Below the pieces are notes generated by a model, which was not told where the DNA came from, did no database searches, and worked only from the letters and a program-made list of their open reading frames with translations. A DNA stretch of 37,527 nucleotides, taken from contig NZ_FMXA01000017.1 of the NCBI RefSeq assembly GCF_900103425.1, forward strand, positions 1-37,527. Direction: 5' to 3'. Positions 1 through 5,969 of this stretch are shown here, one piece after another (the stretch's first letter is position 1; every line of letters starts with the position of its first letter). The position numbers and the translations under genes are program-made. This DNA comes from Dialister histaminiformans. Lineage in GTDB: Bacteria; Bacillota; Negativicutes; Veillonellales; Dialisteraceae.

Positions 1-81
1 TTCCCAATGCGGCCACTTGGATGGAAATCTCCAAAAGATACACTCCATGATTTCATCAAGTACGGTGTAACATATGTTTGA
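1..81 (+). CDS. transposase, C-terminal fragment (partial at left edge)
   Basis: Frame 1 reads 26 codons from the window edge to a TGA at 79-81. The peptide begins FPMRPLGWKSPKD and ends GVTYV. The arrangement RPLGWKSPxD close to the C-terminus is what I expect at the end of integrase-core (DDE, IS481/IS3-like) transposases, where RP..L.WKSP marks the end of the catalytic domain. The right edge of the window carries the N-terminus of a transposase of the same general kind on the same strand, so these may be two copies of one element. The family assignment rests on a short motif remembered from such proteins, not on an alignment. The opposite strand is also open here, but I prefer this reading. 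Confidence 0.65.
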   Translation, partial: FPMRPLGWKSPKDTLHDFIKYGVTYV

Positions 82-182
82 CAAACCAACATAAAATCTC
101 ATTCTCTGTAATGCATTCCCGAAATTTCCTTCCGCCTGGTTCTCCGCATTACAGACCGCCTGCAGCTTCAGGAGACCGGGAA
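82..182. other. junction between insertion-sequence remnant and coaX
   Basis: About 100 bases lie between the transposase stop and the end of coaX. No convincing gene is seen. Any right inverted repeat of the element should be here or overlap the transposase stop. The string TGTAACATA at 63-71 resembles the reverse complement of TGTTACACA, found near the left end of the element at the right edge of the window, but the match is short. No clear coaX terminator is visible. Confidence 0.3.
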
Positions 183-953
183 TCACTTTCTGTTCTTTTT
201 AAAGAGAATATACAGGCCCTTTAAAGTAAGAAGAGGGTCAATCACATCAATGGTTTCAGACTGCGAAGCAATCAAATCGGCCAAACCACCGGTAGCTATC
301 ACTTTGATTTCCTTATAGCCCATTTCCTTCTTCATACGCCGTACAATGCCATCCACCTGTCCAATAGCACCATAATAGATTCCTGACTGCATGGCGGAAA
401 CCGTATTTTTGCATATCACGGAAGATGCCGGTGTCAGTTCAATGCGCGGCAGCTTGGAGGCCCGCTGAAACAGCGCTTCCATGGAAATGCCGATTCCCGG
501 TGTGACCGCTCCACCAAGATAACGCTTCTTTTCGTCAATGGCACAGAATGTAGTGGCCGTTCCCAGATCTATGATAATCAGAGGGCCGCCATAGAGAGTA
601 ATGCCTGCCACAGCATTGACAATACGATCTGCCCCCAACTCCCGCGGGTTGTCGTAAAGGATATTAAGCCCTGTTTTCATACCAGGTCCTACCATCATAG
701 GCTCTACATGGAAATACCTTCTGCAAAGATATTCCAGCGTCGGGTTTACCGGAGGAACGACACTGGAAATGATAATGTCTGTAACCATAGCAAAGGTGAC
801 TCCATCCAGCTGGAACATCATCCCCAGAGAAGCCGCATACTCATCTGCCGTTTTCAGCTCATTAGTAGCCGCCCTCCAGTGATAAATCATCTTATCCCCA
901 TCATAAAGTCCCAGTACTATATTCGTATTACCCACATCAAAAACAAGAAGCAT
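183..953 (-). CDS. coaX: type III pantothenate kinase
   Basis: This 256-residue protein matches the length and motifs of CoaX, which phosphorylates pantothenate as the first step of coenzyme A synthesis in the cytoplasm. The ASKHA-fold phosphate-1 motif DVGNT is at residues 6-10. GADR at 107-110 holds the predicted catalytic Asp109, and IDLGTATTF at 128-136 is the second phosphate motif. The start is supported by AAAGGA seven bases before the ATG and by an extended -10 promoter about 33 bases upstream. It lies downstream of birA but is separated from it by a terminator, so it probably has its own transcript. Type III enzymes are typically insensitive to CoA feedback (family knowledge). Confidence 0.95.
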   Translation of the reverse strand: MLLVFDVGNTNIVLGLYDGDKMIYHWRAATNELKTADEYAASLGMMFQLDGVTFAMVTDIIISSVVPPVNPTLEYLCRRYFHVEPMMVGPGMKTGLNILYDNPRELGADRIVNAVAGITLYGGPLIIIDLGTATTFCAIDEKKRYLGGAVTPGIGISMEALFQRASKLPRIELTPASSVICKNTVSAMQSGIYYGAIGQVDGIVRRMKKEMGYKEIKVIATGGLADLIASQSETIDVIDPLLTLKGLYILFKKNRK

Positions 954-985
954 ATCGTTTATCCTTTCGCATAATCATATGCCCT

Positions 986-994
986 ATTATAACA
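986..994 (-). promoter_or_regulatory. coaX promoter (extended -10)
   Basis: On the minus strand TGT precedes TATAAT directly, giving an extended -10 element (TATAAT at 986-991). No good -35 is visible. It lies about 33 bases upstream of the coaX start and downstream of the birA terminator. Confidence 0.55.
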
Positions 995-1030
995 CAGGTT
1001 ATTCCCCCCTCCGGACAGTCAATGCCCCTT

Positions 1031-1045
1031 ATGCATATTATGCAT
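1031..1045. repeat. 15-bp perfect palindrome upstream of coaX promoter
   Basis: ATGCATA, one base, TATGCAT. It sits about 40 bases upstream of the coaX -10 element, between that promoter and the birA terminator. It could be an operator, but nothing shows which protein would bind it. Confidence 0.35.
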
Positions 1046-1071
1046 ACTTCACCGCTATTTTCACTCCCCAT

Positions 1072-1109
1072 AAAAAAACAGAAGAACACAGACCCCGTCT
1101 GATTCCTCT
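1072..1109 (-). terminator. birA rho-independent terminator
   Basis: On the minus strand a 13-bp stem with one bulged base (arms 1097-1109 and 1080-1093, loop GGG) is followed by a run of seven T. It separates birA from coaX. Confidence 0.8.
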
Positions 1110-1144
1110 GCTCTTTTATATCTGTCGGTACAACAGCCTCCGCA

Positions 1145-2116
1145 TTATTCTGCCGGGCGTATTGACACATCTCCGGCAATTACCCGGTTTACCTCGTTCC
1201 CGGTATCCACCAGCAGACAGCCGTCCTTATCAATATCCACAGCCTTGCCAGTATAGCTGTTTGTGCCTAAAACTACCCGTACACTCTGCCCCAGTGTACA
1301 GGAAAGATTTCTCCAGTTATCAAGCACTCTGGCAAATCCTTCGGTTTCCGCCACCGCATATTCTTTTTCCAGTTCAGAAAGCACCGCTGCCAGTAAAGTC
1401 TTTCTGGATACATGCACACCTTCCGCGCGGAACGATGTAGCCCCTTCACGGAATGCTTCTGGGAAATCCGCCCTTTCCATTCCTGTGTTTATGCCAATGC
1501 CCATGATAATATAATCTATTTTTTCCATGGACGCGGACAATTCTGTCAGTATACCTACCAGCTTGCGGCCATTAACCATAATATCATTCGGCCATTTAAT
1601 TGCCGCGTTCGGAAGTCCCAGACTGCGAACGGCGCGGCATACCCCTACAGCAGCCAGAAGGGTAGACTTGGATGCTTCCATTGGAAAGAAATCAGGACGG
1701 AGAATCAGTGAAAACCAGATTCCCTTGGCAAAAGGTGAATAGAATCCACGCTGCAGCCTTCCTCGTCCACTTCGCTGTTCTTCTGCCACCACGATGCTAC
1801 CTTCTTCGGCACCTTTCCGGGCCAATTCCTTAGCTACTTCATTAGTGGAGGCTGTGCTTTCCATATATACAATATGGCGTCCAAAGTTTTTCGTATGAAG
1901 GACACTTTCAATTTCCAGCGGTGTCAGAAGATCCGGCTCATAGATAAGGCGGTAGCCTTTCCTTGTGCTGGACTCAAAAATATAACCTCTGGACTTTAAA
2001 ATCTTAATATGTTTCCAGATTGCGGTTCTTGATACATTCAGATCCTTTGAAATTTGTTCTCCGGAAACAAACTGTCCATTCGCCTTCCGAAAATACTCCA
2101 GTATTTCATTCCTCAT
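1145..2116 (-). CDS. birA: bifunctional biotin-protein ligase / biotin operon repressor
   Basis: This 323-residue protein activates biotin to biotinyl-AMP and attaches it to carrier proteins such as acyl carboxylase subunits. An N-terminal winged helix-turn-helix (about residues 1-60, with recognition helix near SRTAIWKHI at 29-37) indicates that it is also a transcriptional repressor. The catalytic domain shows GRGR at 117-120 (biotin-binding loop) and KWPND at 174-178. I start at the ATG at 2116 because GGGGAGG lies about seven bases before it; a GTG six bases further upstream would overlap that ribosome binding site. The gene has a good promoter at 2272-2300 and a terminator after it. No biotin synthesis or uptake genes are in the window. 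Confidence 0.93.
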   Translation of the reverse strand: MRNEILEYFRKANGQFVSGEQISKDLNVSRTAIWKHIKILKSRGYIFESSTRKGYRLIYEPDLLTPLEIESVLHTKNFGRHIVYMESTASTNEVAKELARKGAEEGSIVVAEEQRSGRGRLQRGFYSPFAKGIWFSLILRPDFFPMEASKSTLLAAVGVCRAVRSLGLPNAAIKWPNDIMVNGRKLVGILTELSASMEKIDYIIMGIGINTGMERADFPEAFREGATSFRAEGVHVSRKTLLAAVLSELEKEYAVAETEGFARVLDNWRNLSCTLGQSVRVVLGTNSYTGKAVDIDKDGCLLVDTGNEVNRVIAGDVSIRPAE

Positions 2117-2230
2117 AAGCACCCTCCCCTTTTATGCTTTTACACTGCCGTGTTTTCAACCGGTTTCCCGTCTATCCGGCACTATGATGCAGTCCGGATT
2201 GAAGCGTGCTCTATCGGTAATTGCAATGTT

Positions 2231-2290
2231 GTTATACACAACATAAGTAAAACACTTTATGGATTTGTTCTTATTATACACAATATAAAG
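2231..2290. repeat. pair of direct repeats around the birA promoter, possible operators
   Basis: TTATACACAA is followed by C or T and then ATAA in two copies, at 2232-2247 and 2274-2290, 42 bp apart (about four helical turns). The distal copy overlaps the -10 element; the proximal copy lies just downstream of the start of transcription. That placement would suit repressor binding, for example BirA autoregulation. They do not match the BirA operator I remember (TTGTTAACC inverted repeat) closely, so the link to BirA is speculative. Confidence 0.4.
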
Positions 2291-2300
2291 GAATTGGCAA
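2272..2300 (-). promoter_or_regulatory. birA promoter
   Basis: TTGCCA (2295-2300), 17-base spacer, TATAAT (2272-2277) on the minus strand. The predicted leader to birA is about 150 bases. The rest of the gene-free stretch 2117-2488 shows no further gene that I can support. Confidence 0.7.
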
Positions 2301-2488
2301 TTTCTTCCGTAAAAAACCTTGTTTTCCTCATCCCTCCTTCGGTTTTATTTATTTTTATAAACCGTAAATCCACATATCACAGATATTCTCTATTCCATGA
2401 CAAAAGCCATTCCCAGTCGCAGCTATACAGATATCAAAACCGTTATCAGAGTCTGTTCCCTCCAGATGCCGCCTGTAGCATAACGCAC

Positions 2489-2529
2489 AAAAGCTGCCAT
2501 GCAGACTTTCATTCCGCATGGCAGCTTTT
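2489..2529. terminator. bidirectional hairpin downstream of tRNA-Val
   Basis: Perfect 14-bp stem (arms 2489-2502 and 2516-2529) ending in AAAA/TTTT on both sides, placed immediately after the tRNA on its strand. It can terminate the tRNA transcript. Confidence 0.75.
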
Positions 2530-2534
2530 CTTTC

Positions 2535-2611
2535 TGGTGGGACTATCTGGATTCGAACCAGAGACCTTTACGATGTCAACGTAACGCTCTGACCAGCTGA
2601 GCTATAGTCCC
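2535..2611 (-). tRNA. tRNA-Val (GAC)
   Basis: A 77-base cloverleaf including an encoded CCA. The acceptor stem GGGACTA pairs with TAGTCCC and is followed by A and CCA. The D stem is GCTC/GAGC. The anticodon arm TTACG-TTGACAT-CGTAA gives anticodon GAC (valine). The T arm is TCTGG-TTCGAAT-CCAGA. Confidence 0.96.
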
Positions 2612-2675
2612 ATAATGAATATGTTGATTATATCATAAACAATCTCCACATTCATCATACGCTGCGCTCCGCCTT

Positions 2676-3410
2676 TCAGTACATTACCTTTTCCAGCGTC
2701 AATCCTTCCGGAGGTGCGGTAAATCCGGCATCAGCGCGGATTCCGGTAATAAACACGTTCTCCACTGACTGGATGCTCCGTTTCCCTTCTCCCACTTCCA
2801 CCAGTGTACCTGTCATAATGCGTACCATATTGGTGAGAAATCCATCTCCGGTAAAGGACAGGGTCAGCAGATCATCAGATTCTTCCATTGTAATGGAATA
2901 CACTGTCCGCTCGGTTCCCGTCTTCATCTTCTTATTGGACGTGAATCCTCTGAAATCATGCGTGCCTTCCATGAGCATAGCTGCTTTCGTCATGGCCTTA
3001 ATATCCAGCTTTTCTCCATATTGCCAGATAAACCGGCGGTGAAAGACATCCTTATGGCTTCCTGTTCGAATCCGGTATACATAGAGTTTGGAGCGGGCAC
3101 CAAACCGGCTGTGAAAATTGTCCGGCACCTTCCTGGAATCCAGAATGGCTATATCCGATGGCAGCGCACGGTTGACCCTATCTTCAAACTGAAGTATATC
3201 CACTTTTTTCTTCAGCCTCACATTGGCTGTCTGCCCCCGGGAATGAACACCGGCGTCTGTCCTGCCAGCGCCCTGAATCTGCACCGTTTCACCGGTTACC
3301 TGGGCAATGGCCTGTTCCAGTTTTCCCTGAATGGTTTCTTTCGTACGAACCTGGCGCTGCCATCCTTCATAGCGTGTGCCATCATACTGAACAATAAAAC
3401 GGATATTCAT
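2676..3410 (-). CDS. truA: tRNA pseudouridine synthase A
   Basis: This 244-residue protein isomerises uridines 38-40 of tRNA anticodon arms. The catalytic motif GAGRTDAGVHS is at residues 47-57, with nucleophile Asp52. The N-terminus (MNIRFIVQYDGTRYEGWQRQ) is typical of TruA. The start codon overlaps the stop of the upstream sugar kinase gene as ATGA, so the two are translationally coupled and cotranscribed. Length is normal. No terminator with a T run is obvious before tRNA-Val. Confidence 0.96.
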   Translation of the reverse strand: MNIRFIVQYDGTRYEGWQRQVRTKETIQGKLEQAIAQVTGETVQIQGAGRTDAGVHSRGQTANVRLKKKVDILQFEDRVNRALPSDIAILDSRKVPDNFHSRFGARSKLYVYRIRTGSHKDVFHRRFIWQYGEKLDIKAMTKAAMLMEGTHDFRGFTSNKKMKTGTERTVYSITMEESDDLLTLSFTGDGFLTNMVRIMTGTLVEVGEGKRSIQSVENVFITGIRADAGFTAPPEGLTLEKVMY

Positions 3411-4294
3411 GCTTCCCCCTTATGTATAAACGAACGCAAATCCGGCATAGCTCCTTCAAAGGTACATACCCAGGCTGACACACGGCAGGCCACCTTATGG
3501 GCCTCCATGCTATTTTTCCCCTGCATCAGCGCCGCAGTAAAGGCCGCAGCGAAAGAATCCCCAGCTCCCACAGTATCTTTTATACGTACCGGTTCTGAAG
3601 GAATAACTGTTTTATTTCCTTCCCAGAAAACCATGCTGTCTTTATCTCCCCGGGTACAGATAAACCCACGGATGCCACGAGAGGCCAGCCAGGAAGCATA
3701 TGTCTCCGCTTCTGCCGGCACTCCGGCACAGGCGGCCAGCCAAGGCAGTTCTTCATTGTTGCACTTCACAATATCCGCATAGGGCAGCAGGCGGTTAATC
3801 TGCTCTTCTGAATAAAAGTCACCCCGCAGATTTACATCAAACAGCCGGATTGCCCCTTCCCGTACATGCTGAAGGAACATTTCCAGTGTTTCGCCTGACT
3901 TTGAATCCGCTCCCGCCATGGTTCCGAAGCAGACGACATCCACGGTTTCCGCAATCTGTTTTAATTCTTCACTCCATGGAATATACCGGTAAGCCGAGTC
4001 TTCGGCAAAATGATAGGATGGAATTCCCTTTTCCAGCTGCACTTCCACATAGCCGGTCGTATGAGGAACCTCTGACAGGTAAAAAGGAAGACCTCTTTCC
4101 TTTAATTCCCGCTGTATCCTTTTCCCCCGTTCATCATTTCCCACCGCGCTGATAACCATCGCGTCCATTCCCAGTTCGTGGGCAATCCACGCGAAATTGG
4201 CCGGTGCACCACCCAGCCGCTCTCCTTCAGGGAGACAATCATATAATACTTCACCAAATCCGGCAAAAACCGGCTTCTTCTTAAAGTTTCTCAT
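3407..4294 (-). CDS. PfkB-family carbohydrate kinase, probably fructokinase
   Basis: This 295-residue protein belongs to the ribokinase/PfkB family. GGAPANF at residues 28-34 is the substrate-lid region characteristic of fructokinases, and DTVGAGDS at 240-247 contains the catalytic base Asp246 and the anion hole. It likely phosphorylates fructose or a related sugar with ATP in the cytoplasm; the exact substrate cannot be read from sequence. The open frame runs 25 codons further upstream, but that part crosses the preceding terminator and promoter. AAAGGA six bases before the ATG at 4294 fixes the start. The gene overlaps truA by four bases. A palindrome at its promoter suggests control by a repressor not encoded nearby. 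Confidence 0.85.
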   Translation of the reverse strand: MRNFKKKPVFAGFGEVLYDCLPEGERLGGAPANFAWIAHELGMDAMVISAVGNDERGKRIQRELKERGLPFYLSEVPHTTGYVEVQLEKGIPSYHFAEDSAYRYIPWSEELKQIAETVDVVCFGTMAGADSKSGETLEMFLQHVREGAIRLFDVNLRGDFYSEEQINRLLPYADIVKCNNEELPWLAACAGVPAEAETYASWLASRGIRGFICTRGDKDSMVFWEGNKTVIPSEPVRIKDTVGAGDSFAAAFTAALMQGKNSMEAHKVACRVSAWVCTFEGAMPDLRSFIHKGEA

Positions 4295-4306
4295 TCCGTA
4301 TCCTTT

Positions 4307-4328
4307 CTGTACCGGATACAGTATACCA
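4307..4328 (-). promoter_or_regulatory. sugar-kinase promoter with overlapping operator-like palindrome
   Basis: Extended -10 element TGG-TATACT (TATACT at 4320-4325) lies about 26 bases upstream of the kinase start. It overlaps a 15-bp imperfect palindrome CTGTA-N5-TACAG at 4307-4321, centred at the expected transcription start. That is a typical repressor position. No good -35 is seen. Confidence 0.45.
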
Positions 4329-4352
4329 TAGAAAACCCATCTGTCCTCACAG

Positions 4353-4395
4353 CAAAAAGTCCCATACATGCTTCTTATCCTGCATGTACGGGACT
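4353..4395 (-). terminator. terminator after the T-box-controlled peptide gene
   Basis: On the minus strand a 14-bp stem (arms 4382-4395 and 4358-4371, with one G-T pair) and a 10-base loop are followed by TTTT. It lies 35 bases after the stop of the 42-residue ORF and before the sugar-kinase promoter, so the T-box transcript should end here. Confidence 0.8.
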
Positions 4396-4429
4396 GATAT
4401 CCTGCTTTGGATACACCAGACGACAGATA

Positions 4430-4558
4430 TTAACCGGCTACATCCACATCCTGTTCAAAAAACTGATGAAATGCCGGACCGGAAATACCGACAAAAAGGA
4501 GGCAGCTGCACAGGTCCCACCAGAATGCATTCATTTTCTTTTCTACTAACTGACCCAT
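4430..4558 (-). CDS. 42-residue predicted membrane peptide under T-box control
   Basis: This is a short ORF of 42 codons starting with ATG at 4558, preceded by a strong ribosome binding site (AAAGGAG, nine-base spacer). The product begins MGQLVEKK, has a hydrophobic segment from about residue 11 to 25 containing FWWDLCSCLLFVGI, and ends acidic (EQDVDVAG). This suggests one short membrane span with two cysteines and two tryptophans. I do not recognise a family. It is the only gene between the T-box terminator and a second strong terminator. Dedicated regulation, a good ribosome binding site and tight flanking signals argue that it is a real gene rather than leader sequence. Its function is unknown; a small subunit of an amino-acid transporter encoded elsewhere is one guess. 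Confidence 0.65.
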   Translation of the reverse strand: MGQLVEKKMNAFWWDLCSCLLFVGISGPAFHQFFEQDVDVAG

Positions 4559-4591
4559 AATTTTGTTCTCCTTTCATCGGTTTAACCAAAT

Positions 4592-4860
4592 AAAAAAACT
4601 TCTGTCCCTCTGTAAGGGACGGAAGTTCCGTGATTCTCACCCAAATTCATATGTATGTCACCATACATACCTCTGTAAGTTCTCTGGCTGACGCCTTGTA
4701 AACTCTGCTGCTGTAACGGGCAGTCCCGAATAAATCTACTGCTGTTTCGACTTATTCCGCTCAGAAATGCACTTCAGTTTCCTATCCATATCCCGCTCGC
4801 ACTCCCCGGGACTCGCTGTGCTGTATTCAGCCACCTACTCTTTTCTTCATTGCTTTGATA
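4592..4860 (-). promoter_or_regulatory. T-box riboswitch (tRNA-sensing leader)
   Basis: The leader shows the full T-box order. Stem I has the AGCGAG bulge and GGGGAGTG-type distal loop (about 4791-4818) and a specifier loop with AGTAG on one side and GAAGTGCA on the other (about 4770). Stem II is GAATAAGT/ATTTATTC. The IIA/B element has CGGG-ACTG-CCCG followed by TTACAG. Stem III is an 8-bp hairpin at about 4651-4670. The T-box proper is TTGGGTGAGAATCACGG (4628-4644), where the usual GTGG/CCGC helix is replaced by a compensating GTGA/TCAC. An intrinsic terminator follows (arms 4615-4626 and 4598-4609, then seven T). The specifier is ambiguous: TGC (Cys) fits the spacing to the following GAG and the trailing purine, while GTG (Val) directly follows GAA. 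Confidence 0.82.
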
Positions 4861-4866
4861 CATTTA

Positions 4867-4895
4867 ATATTATCACTACGTTTTTGCCTTGTCAA
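4867..4895 (-). promoter_or_regulatory. promoter of the T-box transcript
   Basis: Consensus TTGACA (4890-4895), 17-base spacer, TAATAT (4867-4872) on the minus strand. The start of transcription should fall near 4860, immediately before stem I of the T-box. Confidence 0.85.
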
Positions 4896-4912
4896 TATTG
4901 TCTGAAAAATCA

Positions 4913-5695
4913 TCAACCGGTATGATCCAGCTCATTTGTTTCTCTGGTACGCGTCTCCTCTGGAATCTGACGAAAGACTTTATTGGCCAGATAAATATAA
5001 TACATATCCAGAAGATATGGCATACGGAATAAATCCAGCAGGAACCAGAAGCCACAGCCTCCAATAGTCCCTATGTACAAAAACGTCATCCAGGGTCTTC
5101 CCAGATAGGCATAATGCAACCCCAGCAATAACAGCAGATACGCTTTAGTCAGGCTTTTTTCCCGGCCGCTGAGATGCTTTGCCATAAACCGCTCTTCTGC
5201 TTTGTTTAGATATTTTATCCACAGCGGATACGGCTCCTCATAATCAAAAAGATATCCAGCTGCTTCAAGATATATAGCGCTTATCTTTTCTGCCTGCTCT
5301 CTGGAATCTTTAATCTGCAGGTAATTTTTTTCATCCCGGAGTATGTCTTCCTTATTTCCGTTTCCACAGTCACTTTCCCGAACTTCCTCAAGCAATTCTT
5401 TCAAATCAAGAAATGTATTAGCGAAAAGAGGTAACCCCTGTCGGAAGCAGAAATCATTAATTTCCTTCAACTGAGAACGGCTGTCATAAATGAGGAGCAT
5501 GTCTATATCCAGAAATTTCCGCATATCCATGAGACCCGCTTCCATATCCTTGGTAAATACAAAAGATGCACTATCAACAATCTGTTCACCACGGACGCGG
5601 ACAACTGTCGCCCCTGATGCAATTTTTCCGCCAGGAAGCGGTGGCGTCCATACTATGGAACAATAATTATGCACTTTAAACCTTGCCGGTATCAT
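4913..5695 (-). CDS. TM2-domain membrane protein with degenerate DnaQ-like N-terminus
   Basis: This 260-residue protein has a C-terminal TM2 module: a charged segment GREKSLTKAY (177-186), two hydrophobic helices (about 184-198 and 203-223) joined by a short LGRPWMT turn, then a polar tail. The first 105 residues resemble the outline of a DnaQ-type 3'-5' exonuclease: a strand pair ending in RVRGEQIVD (33-41), then LLIYDSRSQLKEIN (67-80) and a GLPLFANTFLDLKELLEE helix (88-104). The usual DxE and HN..FD catalytic residues are absent, so any nuclease activity is probably lost. Function is unknown. AAAGGAGG precedes the start. The gene ends just upstream of the T-box promoter and looks monocistronic. 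Confidence 0.75.
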   Translation of the reverse strand: MIPARFKVHNYCSIVWTPPLPGGKIASGATVVRVRGEQIVDSASFVFTKDMEAGLMDMRKFLDIDMLLIYDSRSQLKEINDFCFRQGLPLFANTFLDLKELLEEVRESDCGNGNKEDILRDEKNYLQIKDSREQAEKISAIYLEAAGYLFDYEEPYPLWIKYLNKAEERFMAKHLSGREKSLTKAYLLLLLGLHYAYLGRPWMTFLYIGTIGGCGFWFLLDLFRMPYLLDMYYIYLANKVFRQIPEETRTRETNELDHTG

Positions 5696-5710
5696 AGCTC
5701 CTCCTTTCCC

Positions 5711-5739
5711 TTTGACAAATCCCTTATGCTAGAATATAC
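5711..5739 (+). promoter_or_regulatory. plus-strand promoter-like sequence with no gene behind it
   Basis: TTGACA, 17-base spacer, TATACA on the plus strand, in the 274-bp gap between two minus-strand genes. A transcript would run about 220 bases to the perfect hairpin at 5921-5963 and contains no convincing ORF. The stretch 5740-5915 is AT-rich and otherwise shows nothing recognisable; it must also hold the promoter of the TM2 gene. Confidence 0.3.
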
Positions 5740-5914
5740 ATCTTATATAGTTTATCATTTTATTTAAAATCTGTATATATCTGATTTATAATTGTGTATA
5801 AATTTATATTTTTGCAACCACTCGTTTATCAAATAAGTAAAATTAATACCCGAAATCTTCCAGTATGTGTAAATTTTATCCCATTGCACCCCATATTTCC
5901 CGCCAAGTCTGTTA

Positions 5915-5963
5915 CATAAAAACCTGCATAATATTTCATTATTGCTGAAATATTATGCAGGTT
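5915..5963 (-). terminator. terminator of the ynbB-like gene
   Basis: Perfect 18-bp stem (arms 5921-5938 and 5946-5963) with a 7-base loop, followed on the minus strand by TTTTT. It begins seven bases after the stop codon of the upstream gene. Confidence 0.85.
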
Positions 5964-5969
5964 TCAAGG

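Noticed and set aside
1-186. Minus-strand open frame of 62 codons starting with a GTG that overlaps the coaX stop
   Set aside because: The peptide resembles no family I know, there is no clear ribosome binding site, and the opposite strand over 1-81 encodes a recognisable transposase end.
937-1179. 80-codon minus-strand open frame between birA and coaX
   Set aside because: It overlaps both genes and contains the birA terminator and coaX promoter.
2054-2584. 176-codon plus-strand open frame between birA and truA
   Set aside because: It runs through the birA start, the birA promoter and most of tRNA-Val, so it cannot be a normal gene.
4628-4644. GGTGAGAATCACGG as part of a cobalamin riboswitch
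   Set aside because: The string resembles the cobalamin core, but the expected GCCACTG and flanking helices are missing, whereas stem II, IIA/B, stem III and the terminator fit a T-box.
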